Assembly: GCA_015062445.1 (NCBI GenBank)
Contig: SUUQ01000002.1
Location: forward strand, 87,051-124,790
Source of the DNA: Alphaproteobacteria bacterium
GTDB taxonomy: Bacteria > Pseudomonadota > Alphaproteobacteria > Rs-D84
Direction: 5' to 3'
DNA: 37,740 nt
Below the pieces are notes generated by a model. The model worked only from the letters and a program-made list of their open reading frames with translations. It ran no database searches and was not told the DNA's origin. Both the position numbers and the translations under genes were made by a program. Below are positions 23,428-32,161 of the stretch, piece by piece. Positions within the stretch are counted from its first letter, which is position 1. Each line of letters begins with the position of its first letter.

Positions 23428-25251
23428 TTATTCCCACAGGGCAACCAAACGTATGTTCCCAGGTACCGTCCATGTCCATGATGCCCCCGGCGAAATAACA
23501 ATACCCGTGTCATTACCCAATGCATCCAACACGCGATACCCCGCAAATGTCGCACCATCCGCCGCGGTGCATACCGTGCCGCTGGGGCTGATACTGTTGC
23601 CAAAGGTGGCATTAACATAACTGCTGTTTGTTGCACCGTTATTACATAAATACGCACCACCATATGCGTTTGCCGTCCATTGTGCAACCATCGTTTTATC
23701 GGTGGTGTAATTATATGTGTAATACACACCCTTAGATAACGATGTTGAATCTATCTTCCAGCCACTAACGGAATAGCCCGGCTTACGACATGTACCAACA
23801 TCGTATGGTGGTGTGTACATTTCACCATTGGCAATCTGTTTTGATTCCGGTGCTATGCCAGTCGCACCATCACCACAACTGTACGACAATGTGTATTTTG
23901 TACTGACCTCTGGTTCTGACCACATCGCACGCAACTGAATATTCCCCGGCCACGACCATGTGGTTGATTGCCCCGGGGTTAACTGAACACCTGCTTCATC
24001 ACCATATACATCCAACACCTGGTATCCTAACAATGTCTGATTAAACGGATTTTCACACGATAAACTGGATTTTGACGTAAAACTGCCACCATAATTTGCA
24101 GTTACATAATCTGAATTTGTAAATGGACTGCCTGGACAATAATTACACAAATACGGTGCACCGTATGCGTTTGCCGTCCATTGTGCAACCATCGTTTTAT
24201 CGGTGGTATAATTATATGAATAATATTGCCCCTTGGTTAATGATGCGGAATCTATCTTCCACCCACTGATGGAATACCCCGGCTTACGGCACGTTCCTGC
24301 ATTATGGGGTGGCGTATATGTTTCACCATTGGCAATCTGTTTTGATTCTGGTGGTGTGCCGGTCGCACCATCGCCACAACTGTATGACAATGTGTATTTT
24401 GTCACAGTACTGACCCCTGGTTCTGACCACATCGCACGCAACTGAACATTCCCCGGCCACGACCATGTGGTTGTTTGTCCTGGGGTTAACTGAACACCTG
24501 TTTCATCACCATATACATCCAACACCTGGTATCCTAACAATGTCTGATTAAACGGATTTTCACACGATAAACTGGATTTTGACGTAAAACTGCCACCATA
24601 ATTTACATTTACATAATCTGAATTTGTAAATGGACTGCCTGGACAATAATTACATAAATACGGTGCACCGTATGCGTTTGCACGCCATTGGGCCACCATC
24701 GTTTTATCGGTGGTATAATTATATGAATAATATTGTCCTTTGGTTAATGACGTGGAATCTATCTTCCACCCACTGATGGAATACCCCGGCTTACGGCATG
24801 TACCAACATCGTATGGTGGGGTGTACATATCCCCCCACCCCATTTCATGCGATTCTGGCGGTGTGCCGGTCGCACCATCGCCACAACTGTATGACAATGT
24901 GTATGTCGTGGGACACAGTTGCCCCGAATTCGAATTTGCATGGTATATTGCATCATTATAACTGACATTCAATGTGCCGTCTGATTGACCACTTATCAAA
25001 TCTGCATAGCAAACTGTGTCGCCGTTTTTAATGTGAATGGCTGGAAATGTTCCCTGGGTCGCAAACAGGTCAAATCGATATCCGTTGGATGTATGTAAAC
25101 CGGTCACGCCACCGCCGCACAACTCAACACAGTCGCCATTCGCATTGCGATAACGGGTTGATTCCGGCCCCAAATATGCCGTGGTACCATCTGGGCATAC
25201 CGCGTGTACAGACATCGGTATAATACACAATAATAAAAATTTACATTTCAT
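23428..25251 (-). CDS. Secreted Cys-rich Listeria-Bacteroides (InlB-B-like) repeat protein, copy 2
   Basis: 607 residues from the ATG at 25251 (MKCKFLLLCIIPMSVHA signal peptide), which has GGGGG about 9 nt upstream, matching copy 1; longer in-frame starts at 25269 and 25257 are less well placed. The N-terminal domain is almost identical to copy 1, even at DNA level (about 24900-25120 versus 8280-8500). Repeats alternate YTLSYSCGDGATG, GYSISGWKIDS, YNYTTDKTMVAQW with YLCNYCPGSPFTNSDYV, LGYQVLDVYGDE, LRAMW. The long unit has a 507-bp period (24202 and 24709). Probably secreted or surface-bound; no anchor is seen. First gene of a unit with the VR2 target. Confidence 0.85.
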   Translation of the reverse strand: MKCKFLLLCIIPMSVHAVCPDGTTAYLGPESTRYRNANGDCVELCGGGVTGLHTSNGYRFDLFATQGTFPAIHIKNGDTVCYADLISGQSDGTLNVSYNDAIYHANSNSGQLCPTTYTLSYSCGDGATGTPPESHEMGWGDMYTPPYDVGTCRKPGYSISGWKIDSTSLTKGQYYSYNYTTDKTMVAQWRANAYGAPYLCNYCPGSPFTNSDYVNVNYGGSFTSKSSLSCENPFNQTLLGYQVLDVYGDETGVQLTPGQTTTWSWPGNVQLRAMWSEPGVSTVTKYTLSYSCGDGATGTPPESKQIANGETYTPPHNAGTCRKPGYSISGWKIDSASLTKGQYYSYNYTTDKTMVAQWTANAYGAPYLCNYCPGSPFTNSDYVTANYGGSFTSKSSLSCENPFNQTLLGYQVLDVYGDEAGVQLTPGQSTTWSWPGNIQLRAMWSEPEVSTKYTLSYSCGDGATGIAPESKQIANGEMYTPPYDVGTCRKPGYSVSGWKIDSTSLSKGVYYTYNYTTDKTMVAQWTANAYGGAYLCNNGATNSSYVNATFGNSISPSGTVCTAADGATFAGYRVLDALGNDTGIVISPGASWTWTVPGNIRLVALWE

Positions 25252-25267
25252 CCCCATACCCCCAATC

Positions 25268-25380
25268 AAAAAACCGCCCGTTTTTAACGGCGGTCGGGGA
25301 ATTCAAAAATCATAAAAAGCAATGACCCTGTTGGTCTTTCACATTTAATGCGTATTATATACACCAACAGTCCCCCGACC
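25268..25380 (-). promoter_or_regulatory. Structured leader with terminator-like hairpin, copy 2
   Basis: In the minus-strand RNA, GGTCGGGG (25373-25380) pairs with CCCCGACC (25292-25299). Directly inside, CTGTTGGT (25363-25370) pairs with ACCAACAG (25328-25335). The outer 3' strand overlaps by 3 nt a terminator-like hairpin (25273-25294) followed by TTTTTT, just before GATTGGGGG and the start codon. The architecture matches 8645-8736 although the sequences differ. Confidence 0.55.
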
Positions 25381-25493
25381 ATACTGTCAGGGTTACAAAA
25401 CAGTGCAGCCGACACCGCATTTTCTATTTAACGATGCATAACTGCACCGGCTTTTTATGGGTTTTTGAAGACCCGAACCGAAGTTCACTCATA

Positions 25494-25522
25494 ATTCTAC
25501 ACAATATCTAATAAAAAAACAA
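25494..25522 (-). promoter_or_regulatory. Predicted promoter of the second repeat-protein unit
   Basis: TTGTTT (25517-25522), 17 bp, TAGAAT (25494-25499) on the minus strand. The leader would be about 235 nt. It includes further possible stems (GTGCAG/CTGCAC around 25405-25455) and holds no supported gene. Confidence 0.4.
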
Positions 25523-25549
25523 CATTAAAAAATATACATAATGACATAT

Positions 25550-25954
25550 TTACGCCAATACACCATTGGCCTGGACAATCAGTTTAATTAAATCATCTAC
25601 TTTTTTCTGTCCCATTTTTTGCCCCAGTTTATCCTGCACCCCCTGAATATTTTTATTAATTTGCTGAAATGTTTTCATTCCCAACTTGGTCGGCATTAAA
25701 ACAACACTGCGTCCATCATCAGGGGACGGCACACGCAAAATCATCCCTGCCTTCACCAACGATGTTAAATTTGCACTTATCATTGCCCTGGATACGTTCA
25801 GTTGCATTGCCAACTGTGCGGGTGTATGCACACCTGGCACCATACACATTTGTGCCAGCACCCGCACATCACTGAAACGAATCGCCAGATTATCCAGCGC
25901 ATTCATATACGCACGACAAAATTGTAAAATTGCAAAATGATTCATATTCGACAT
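25550..25954 (-). CDS. MarR-family transcriptional regulator
   Basis: A 134-residue winged helix-turn-helix protein of MarR size. The recognition helix region is TPAQLAMQLNVSRAMISANL (about 56-75), followed by TSLVKAGMILRVPSPDDGRS and VVLMPTKLGMK, the characteristic wing (D-D-G-R-S then L-T-x-x-G). The flanking helices would form the dimer interface. GGAT precedes the ATG. The upstream palindromes (25973-26001) overlap its own -10, so it is probably autorepressed. The nearest plausible regulon is the surface-protein unit or the efflux operon downstream on the same strand; MarR proteins often control efflux. Confidence 0.88.
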   Translation of the reverse strand: MSNMNHFAILQFCRAYMNALDNLAIRFSDVRVLAQMCMVPGVHTPAQLAMQLNVSRAMISANLTSLVKAGMILRVPSPDDGRSVVLMPTKLGMKTFQQINKNIQGVQDKLGQKMGQKKVDDLIKLIVQANGVLA

Positions 25955-25972
25955 AACAAATCCAATATTTTT

Positions 25973-26001
25973 AGTTAACCAGTATTAACTATAATAGTTA
26001 A
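25973..26001 (-). promoter_or_regulatory. Palindromic operator overlapping the marR promoter
   Basis: TTAACTA-TAA-TAGTTAA (25985-26001) is a perfect 7-bp-arm palindrome and contains the -10 (TATTAT on the minus strand, 25991-25996). AGTTAA-CCAGTA-TTAACT (25973-25990) shares one half-site, giving three half-sites in tandem. The size and position suit a MarR dimer operator. Confidence 0.65.
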
Positions 26002-26038
26002 CACAACTTAATCAAATCAACAAAAAAATACCACCCCA

Positions 26039-26656
26039 TTATACTTCAAAGAAATCAAAGTTCAAACGTTGCCCCTGCTTACGATTCCCATAATCAATTT
26101 CTTGATAGTGTTCTTTTGCATAGGTTCCATACATAAACTGCTCTACCCTTGTACCATTTCTATCAAAGCAGCCCTGCTTGTAATACAGTTCCATAAAGTA
26201 GTTCTCATAGTAGTCCTCAGTATCCCGTTCCAATTTCGCCAAACCAAACTCTTCTCTTACCATCTTTTTGAAACAAAATTCACACAACGGCATTTGCACC
26301 ATTTGCCCCCCACTCAATGGAAAAAATCCAGTATCAGTTGCGTTCACAACACCAACATAGTCCGCCGCCTCTCCTGCTTTGGCTTTTTTTGTCAACGCAT
26401 TACATCGATACACATGTACTTTGTATCGTTCTGAAAAATCCCTTGTGGCATTATCCACTTTGTCAATATAGACATACATGACATGTCCCTGGGCATCGGT
26501 AAACATCGCATCCCCGGACAGCATCCGTTTCTTATGGTCTTCCGATACCCCCGCCAACAATTTTGGCAAACTTTTTGCCCTGACAACCCCCGGCTGTATT
26601 CCCATTTTCTTGGCAATTTTTTTCAATTCAATAACCAGTCCACTTAATCCACTCAT
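26039..26656 (-). CDS. Unknown Cys-containing protein, last gene of the Zorya-like operon
   Basis: 205 residues from the ATG at 26656, four nt after the zorB stop; a TTG 33 nt upstream would overlap zorB. I do not recognise a family. The N-terminus is a basic helix (SGLVIELKKIAKKMG), the middle is beta-rich (GHVMYVYIDKVDN, YKVHVYRC), then MPLCEFCFKKM (Cys125 and Cys128) with Cys85 and Cys163 as possible further zinc ligands. The C-terminus is aromatic and acidic (EDYYENYFMELYYKQGCFD). There is no HNH or EH-signature motif that I can see, so it does not match known ZorC or ZorE. Its position suggests an effector or nucleic-acid-binding component. Confidence 0.75.
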   Translation of the reverse strand: MSGLSGLVIELKKIAKKMGIQPGVVRAKSLPKLLAGVSEDHKKRMLSGDAMFTDAQGHVMYVYIDKVDNATRDFSERYKVHVYRCNALTKKAKAGEAADYVGVVNATDTGFFPLSGGQMVQMPLCEFCFKKMVREEFGLAKLERDTEDYYENYFMELYYKQGCFDRNGTRVEQFMYGTYAKEHYQEIDYGNRKQGQRLNFDFFEV

Positions 26657-26660
26657 CTTT

Positions 26661-27404
26661 CTACTTCTTGTTTTTACCAATTTCTTCAATATTTGTTTTC
26701 AACAGCACACGAAACTCTACCCGGCGTGATGCGGCCTTATTCTCGCGTCCATTTTTATCGGTTATCAGTTTTGAATAACTTAATCCATTTGCGGTGATAT
26801 TTTGTTTCATATATTCAAAATCATCCACCTGGGTCAGACAGTATGCCAACACACTTTTTGCACGTGCCTGGGACAATGCCATATTATACAGATAATTTTT
26901 TTCAGAATTGGTAAAATCCCCTTCGATACTGTACGGTCCATCTCGCATGACACAGCCATATTCCTGACGCACATCACACGGTCCGGACGTATCGGTATGT
27001 CCTTCGATTCGAATTTCCTGAACATTATTTTCAAACTTTTTCACCTGTTTCAAAAAACGTGGAAAAAATTCTGCCAATTTTTCCTTGAATTCATCCTGCA
27101 GAATTGCCTGGTCTGATTCAAACTGTACAGCATCATCATGAAATCGCATAACCAGATCGGGGGTTATTTCTGCATTCCATTCTTTCAAATCATTGCGAAA
27201 TTCCCTTTTCAGATTGCCATACAACTGTTCTTTTTTATCATGATATTCTGCGGTCATTTTCTGACACTGATCATCTATTTTATGCCTGTTTGTAATATCA
27301 ATCATAAACGACACTGCAATGAACAAGAACACCAACATCAATGCCGTCATAATATCGGACAGCGATATATAGTGCGAATTATCATCCCGCCTTCCTTGCG
27401 CCAT
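26661..27404 (-). CDS. zorB: ZorB-like OmpA/MotB protein
   Basis: 247 residues. The short N-terminal tail leads into a TM helix with a buried acidic residue (SLSDIMTALMLVFLFIAVSF, Asp17), equivalent to the proton-path Asp of MotB. A helical linker follows (about 40-120), then an OmpA/MotB peptidoglycan-binding domain with IRIEGHTDTSG (about 131-141), LSQARAKSVLAYC and ENKAASRRVEFRVL. In Zorya systems ZorA and ZorB form a proton-driven motor-like complex that senses phage invasion. It starts 2 nt after zorA. The combination with a MotA-like protein and an SNF2 helicase, rather than flagellar genes, supports ZorB. Confidence 0.85.
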   Translation of the reverse strand: MAQGRRDDNSHYISLSDIMTALMLVFLFIAVSFMIDITNRHKIDDQCQKMTAEYHDKKEQLYGNLKREFRNDLKEWNAEITPDLVMRFHDDAVQFESDQAILQDEFKEKLAEFFPRFLKQVKKFENNVQEIRIEGHTDTSGPCDVRQEYGCVMRDGPYSIEGDFTNSEKNYLYNMALSQARAKSVLAYCLTQVDDFEYMKQNITANGLSYSKLITDKNGRENKAASRRVEFRVLLKTNIEEIGKNKK

Positions 27405-27406
27405 AA

Positions 27407-28621
27407 TTATTTACCTTTTTTCTTGTCAATAGATTCATCAACATACTTTTTAATTGCTGGTGCAATTGTCTTAACCTCGGCTGCCGTTGCTTTCATGCCA
27501 GATGCAGTATCCTTCATACTGGTCGCAACATTTTTCATCTCTTCAGATGCAGATTCAAAGTTTTCATGCAACGCATTCACAATCCCCACCATCAGGTTAC
27601 CCGCTTCTTGTAGTTTTTCATTTGATGTCTTCACAACTTCATTAAATGCTGTTTTCACATCTGTCCCCACTGATTTCAGCCCATCTACTGCTGTCTTGGC
27701 AGAATTCAATGCATCAACCGTCACCTGTGATTGTTCTGACAATGTCGCCAAACTTTCCAACGGCTTTTTCAGTTTATCAACCGCCGTTTCAACATCCGTC
27801 AACAATCCCGACAACTTATCCGAAACATCCGACAATTTTTTTATTTTTTCATCATACCCTGCCTGCACCGTTGACAATTCCGTCACCTGGGTTGTCAAGT
27901 TGTTTACCGCCGTGGTAAAATTATCAATACTTTCTGTAAACGCATTGGTTATATTGTCGTTCAACGTCCCCAATGCTGTTGCCAAACCTTCTTGTAATTT
28001 CGCCGAAAATCCACTGGCGAATACTTTCTCCATATTTTGAAAGAACACATCAAACTTACTGTTCATTGTTTCCAAATAATCAACTTCGGACTTTTCTTCG
28101 ATGCGCCCCCATGGCCAACGTGCCACAAACGCACGAATCCCCGACAGCCCCACCCCGACAATACTGGTAAGAAATGCGGTTGTCAATCCACCCAGCAATG
28201 TTGGCAAACTCTCACCCGGATTTTTAACATTAAAATCCAACAACCCCAGCAAAATTCCTACAAACGTCCCCAGCATCCCCAGTGTTGGATACCATGCCTT
28301 GCTGTATGTATGTTTTTTCAGATCCCACCCCAGCAACCCCAGCATTCCACCAATGAACACAACATTTGTCCACCCCGTCAATCCCCACGAACAGAACCAC
28401 TGCCCCAGCCCCACAAATGCCGAACCAATATCACCCCAAAAATAATACACTGCAAAACAAAGGCCAATTACACCCCACATCAGCAATGACACCCACACAG
28501 GTGTTTCCTGTGCTTCTGTCGTTTCTTGTACACCTTCTTCGACTTTTGGTTTTACCGTCCGTGTTCTTTTGCGTACAACAGTCGCATCTTTTTTTGCTGT
28601 TTTTACTGTTCTTGGTGCCAT
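27407..28621 (-). CDS. zorA: ZorA-like MotA/TolQ/ExbB protein with long coiled-coil tail
   Basis: 404 residues. A Lys/Arg/Glu-rich cytoplasmic N-terminus is followed by TM helices at about 42-64, 84-98, 108-130 and 140-165. The MotA/ExbB-type block reads TLGMLGTFVGILLGLLDF and LGGLTTAFLTSIVGVGLSGI. A long amphipathic tail (about 185-404) rich in Thr/Val/Lys heptads follows (NNLTTQVTELSTVQAGYDEK, SATLSEQSQ-type segments). ZorA has this plan: a MotA-like pore and a long cytoplasmic tail that carries the signal. This tail is shorter than in the best-studied ZorA. An AAAGGAAACAG site lies before the ATG. Confidence 0.85.
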   Translation of the reverse strand: MAPRTVKTAKKDATVVRKRTRTVKPKVEEGVQETTEAQETPVWVSLLMWGVIGLCFAVYYFWGDIGSAFVGLGQWFCSWGLTGWTNVVFIGGMLGLLGWDLKKHTYSKAWYPTLGMLGTFVGILLGLLDFNVKNPGESLPTLLGGLTTAFLTSIVGVGLSGIRAFVARWPWGRIEEKSEVDYLETMNSKFDVFFQNMEKVFASGFSAKLQEGLATALGTLNDNITNAFTESIDNFTTAVNNLTTQVTELSTVQAGYDEKIKKLSDVSDKLSGLLTDVETAVDKLKKPLESLATLSEQSQVTVDALNSAKTAVDGLKSVGTDVKTAFNEVVKTSNEKLQEAGNLMVGIVNALHENFESASEEMKNVATSMKDTASGMKATAAEVKTIAPAIKKYVDESIDKKKGK

Positions 28622-28668
28622 TTCTGTTTCCTTTATGTTTTTCTATGAATTCTATCACATTGTTTTAA

Positions 28669-29241
28669 CTAAGACAAGTTTGTCGCCATCATTTTTTTCC
28701 CAATATCTGTTTGTGCCACATCAGGATAAAAGCTCAGCAGTTTCAGCACATCTTCATTTATCCGTGCCCCATATTCAATCAACAATTCAATCACATCTGC
28801 ACGTCCTTTACCTATTGCCACCTTTATTGCGTTTGCCCCTGGCGCATCTGTTGCATTAACCATTGCCCACGCATCCAGCAACGCACGAACAATTTCAATA
28901 TCAATATTCTGCATATCACATGCGATAATCAGCGGCATTTGCCCTTCATATAATGCCCGTGCATTAACATTTGCCCCATTTTTTATCAGGCATCGAACAT
29001 TATCCACCCGATTTCCAATAATTGCCGTCATCAGCGCCGTACGTCCAATATCATCACGTGCATTAACATTTGCCCCATTATCAATCAGCATCTGCAAAAC
29101 ATCCACATCATCACAGACATTGGCCGCCAACATCAGTGGTGTCACTCCTTTTTCATTTGGCTGATTTACATCGGCCACATTACGCACCTCGGCCAATGTC
29201 AATGTTCTATTATTTCGCAACAAATCAATCAAATTCGTCAT
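28669..29241 (-). CDS. Ankyrin-repeat protein within the Zorya-like operon
   Basis: 190 residues made almost entirely of about five ankyrin repeats: EKGVTPLMLAANVCDDVDVL with QMLIDNGANVNA, DDIGRTALMTAIIGNRVDNV with RCLIKNGANVNA, GQMPLIIACDMQNIDIEIVR, PGANAIKVAIGKGRADVIEL and a capping segment. Ankyrin repeats bind proteins. The ATG abuts the TAA of the helicase gene with no gap, and zorA follows after 47 nt, so it is an integral member of the operon. It could be an inhibitor, adaptor or phage-protein sensor; none of these can be told from sequence. Ankyrin genes are not among the classical zorABCD/ABE components. Confidence 0.9.
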   Translation of the reverse strand: MTNLIDLLRNNRTLTLAEVRNVADVNQPNEKGVTPLMLAANVCDDVDVLQMLIDNGANVNARDDIGRTALMTAIIGNRVDNVRCLIKNGANVNARALYEGQMPLIIACDMQNIDIEIVRALLDAWAMVNATDAPGANAIKVAIGKGRADVIELLIEYGARINEDVLKLLSFYPDVAQTDIGKKMMATNLS

Positions 29242-32013
29242 TTATACCAACTCCCACTGAAATGTAAACAAATCCTGAACAGTTTCATTTGTTTGCAAAC
29301 TTGCACTTAATCCATTTATTATATCTCCACGATGCTTTTCCAATTCTTCCTGCAAATTCCAATATGCCTGACGCAGAGTTTTTTTATCCGCCTGGCACTT
29401 ATCCAGTTCGCCACGCATCAGTTGCATCCGCTTGACATCTGTTTCTGTGACCATATCACGTGTCAATCGTTCGATTGCAGAATCATTATCCTTGATTTGT
29501 CGTTCCAGCGGAATTAATTTATCTGTTGTATATCGACTAATTTTATCCATCTCTTCATTAAAGAACACCTTATTTTTTGCCCTGACCCCCAGCAAAAAAC
29601 GTTGAACATTCTGCTTGACCTGATCATCCATAACAGTCTGTTTTGCCATATCCATATTTGCACAGTATGTCTCGGAAACTGTTTGCAGGCGGAACAATTT
29701 TTTCAACACTTCTGCATCTATTGGCTGTCCATTATCATCCACCCCAGACAAGACCAAATGTTCTTCTTTTGTTAATGAATTCAGTGTCAATAGTTTACAG
29801 TTACACCATCCCGACACACCATTTTTCCGCATTTGTTCTAATTGTATTTCCCTGGTATGATTTCCTGTCACATCCAGCACCAACCGCACAGGCATACTGA
29901 TATGTTGTTTTGCACGGTTAATCACAGTCTGACTGATATCATGGCTCAGTCGCAACACCTGGTCGTTTGGGACATCACCCCGTTTATCATCCATTGTCAT
30001 AAAGTAATATTTTTGACACCGCCCCAACTCTGGATTTGTCAGCACAAAGGAAAATTCATTATCATCAAATACACCATCACCATCTAAAACAAACTTGCAC
30101 AATTGCCAAAACATTTTTTGATGCATTGACAACTGTTGTTTTGTTTTATCCAGATTAATTCGCATTTTATTAATCACATCTGTATCCAGCAAATCCAAAA
30201 CTTTCAATTTGGTTTCATGCATACGTTTTTCAATTGATTGTTCCATTTCACGTTGCAGTTCATCGAATGCCCGCTCAATATCTGCTGCAGTGCGACACGT
30301 CTTGCAGATTTGCAAGATTTTACGTTCGATATCAACCCCATCTTCAATTGCCCCCAGCACTTCATCAGACGCACCAAAGACCCCCTGGAACAACTTAAAT
30401 TTTTCATTCAGTAATTCAAATATACGCTGGTCTGCACGGTTTGCCATATTTACAAAATTTATAACCACAACATCATGCAGTTGCCCATATCGGTGACAGC
30501 GTCCAATTCTTTGTTCCACCCGCTGCGGATTCCACGGCAAGTCATAGTTCACCACCAACGAACAAAACTGCATATTCAACCCTTCTGCACCTGCCTCGGT
30601 TGCAATCATAATTTCTGCATCATCCTTGAATTGTTGCAACAATTCTGCCCGATTATCTTTATTTCCACCATGGAACAGAACGATTTTTCCTTTATATCCA
30701 TTCTCTGCCAGCACCTGGAACAAATAATCCTGTGTTCTGCGACTTTCTGTAAATATCAGTGCTTTTTTCTGTGGCGGATTATTATCACCAGAATTCTGCA
30801 TTTGGGTAAACGTGACATTTAATGCCTGCAACAAAGTGTTTGTTTTTTCATCTCTGGTAATATTTTTGCACATATCCACCAGTTCTTTTACCTGACAGAT
30901 TTCTTTATCCAGCTGCACCAAGTCCACATAATCTGAATCAGATTCTTCATTCTCTTCATCGTCATCCTTGATTAAATCCGCTTCGTCCAACAAATCCCCC
31001 AGTTTTTTATCCTGCACAACCGTTTCTTTACCATTTCTTTTATTTTCCAGTCGTTCCAGTATTGTTTCAAATGTCCCCTGAATTGCTGCGGTTGAAGATG
31101 CCAGTAATTTATACAAAACTAATTCAATCAAATGCCTTTGCTGTACTGGTAACGCATAAATACTATCACTTTGCAAGAAATCTTGCACCCGCTGATGCAA
31201 TTGAACTTCCTGCTGCGACGGCATAAATTGAAATGTTGATGATTGACGTTGTGTATATCGAATATATTCCAACACATCTTTTCGCAATGTTCGTTTACAA
31301 AACATCGCCAATCGTTCTGCCAGATCACTTTCATCTGACCTGCCAGCACTGCTGTACTGCACACCGAATGATTTTCTATCACCAAAAATTCCATCATCTA
31401 TGAATTGACTTAATCCGAACAATTCCAACAGCGAATTTTGCAACGGGGTTGCCGTCAACAGCAATTTTTTACGTCCATTTAATGCGGTTTTCAGCAGATT
31501 TCCAATAACATTATTATTCTTATACACATTTCTCAGCTTATGGGCTTCATCCATAACCACCAAATCCCATGCCACAGTCTGCAAATCCGACTCTTTATTT
31601 GCTGCAAAATTATATGACATAATTGTAATTTTATCAGTCAAATTCAGCATTCCCTTGATATAATTTTTTCCAGAAACGACAACATTGGGTAATGCAAACT
31701 TTTCTTCCAATTCCTTGGACCACTGCACGCACAGCGATGCCGGACAAACAATTAACAACCTGCGTTTACCTTCTGCCCAAAATTGCGACAGCACAATCCC
31801 GGCCTCGATTGTTTTTCCCAGTCCTACCTCATCGGCCAGCAGCACCCCCTTGGACAAAGGTGATCGCAGTGCAAATGCCGCCGCATCCACCTGATGCGGT
31901 TGTAAGTCCACCTGGGAATTCATCAATGCCTGTGACAATCCCCCTAAAACATCATCTCTGTTACATCTGGTCAGTTCATATGCAAAAAATTTTGCCTGCG
32001 GCCACGAAATCAT
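29242..32013 (-). CDS. zorD: SNF2-family helicase (ZorD-like)
   Basis: 923 residues. Helicase motifs are LADEVGLGKTIEAG (Walker A, about 59-72), VVMDEAHKLRN (DEAH, 153-163) and LLLTATPLQN (185-193). The C-terminal lobe has ALIFTESRRTQDYLF, IATEAGAEGLNMQ and YDLPWNPQRVEQRIGRCHRY. The last 220 residues are helical or coiled-coil (LIPLERQIKDNDSAIERLTR) with no nuclease motif I can identify. SNF2 ATPases translocate on double-stranded DNA; in Zorya type I, ZorD is the DNA-targeting enzyme. Here it is the first gene of the operon, before ank-zorA-zorB, rather than last. AAGGAC precedes the ATG. DrmD of DISARM is a related helicase, but no other DISARM gene is present. Confidence 0.85.
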   Translation of the reverse strand: MISWPQAKFFAYELTRCNRDDVLGGLSQALMNSQVDLQPHQVDAAAFALRSPLSKGVLLADEVGLGKTIEAGIVLSQFWAEGKRRLLIVCPASLCVQWSKELEEKFALPNVVVSGKNYIKGMLNLTDKITIMSYNFAANKESDLQTVAWDLVVMDEAHKLRNVYKNNNVIGNLLKTALNGRKKLLLTATPLQNSLLELFGLSQFIDDGIFGDRKSFGVQYSSAGRSDESDLAERLAMFCKRTLRKDVLEYIRYTQRQSSTFQFMPSQQEVQLHQRVQDFLQSDSIYALPVQQRHLIELVLYKLLASSTAAIQGTFETILERLENKRNGKETVVQDKKLGDLLDEADLIKDDDEENEESDSDYVDLVQLDKEICQVKELVDMCKNITRDEKTNTLLQALNVTFTQMQNSGDNNPPQKKALIFTESRRTQDYLFQVLAENGYKGKIVLFHGGNKDNRAELLQQFKDDAEIMIATEAGAEGLNMQFCSLVVNYDLPWNPQRVEQRIGRCHRYGQLHDVVVINFVNMANRADQRIFELLNEKFKLFQGVFGASDEVLGAIEDGVDIERKILQICKTCRTAADIERAFDELQREMEQSIEKRMHETKLKVLDLLDTDVINKMRINLDKTKQQLSMHQKMFWQLCKFVLDGDGVFDDNEFSFVLTNPELGRCQKYYFMTMDDKRGDVPNDQVLRLSHDISQTVINRAKQHISMPVRLVLDVTGNHTREIQLEQMRKNGVSGWCNCKLLTLNSLTKEEHLVLSGVDDNGQPIDAEVLKKLFRLQTVSETYCANMDMAKQTVMDDQVKQNVQRFLLGVRAKNKVFFNEEMDKISRYTTDKLIPLERQIKDNDSAIERLTRDMVTETDVKRMQLMRGELDKCQADKKTLRQAYWNLQEELEKHRGDIINGLSASLQTNETVQDLFTFQWELV

Positions 32014-32040
32014 TTTATGTCCTTTCTGTTTTTGCTATGC

Positions 32041-32058
32041 ATTATACCACACATGTGG
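32041..32058 (-). promoter_or_regulatory. Predicted promoter -10 and adjacent palindrome of the Zorya-like operon
   Basis: On the minus strand TATAAT (32041-32046) lies 27 nt before the helicase ATG. CCACA-CA-TGTGG (32047-32058) abuts it upstream, inside the spacer. The -35 is weak, so a regulator may act at the palindrome. Confidence 0.45.
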
Positions 32059-32161
32059 AACAAATACCTAAAATACAGCACCACACAAAACATATAGACC
32101 AAAACACACTTTTGTCAATACAACACGTAAAAAAATTTCTCCTGTCGCTCCTCAACTAAAC

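Noticed and set aside
25550-32013. DISARM or flagellar motor interpretation of the operon
   Set aside because: DISARM needs drmA/B/C and a methylase, which are absent; no flagellar genes are near, and MotA/MotB-like plus SNF2 helicase is the Zorya combination.
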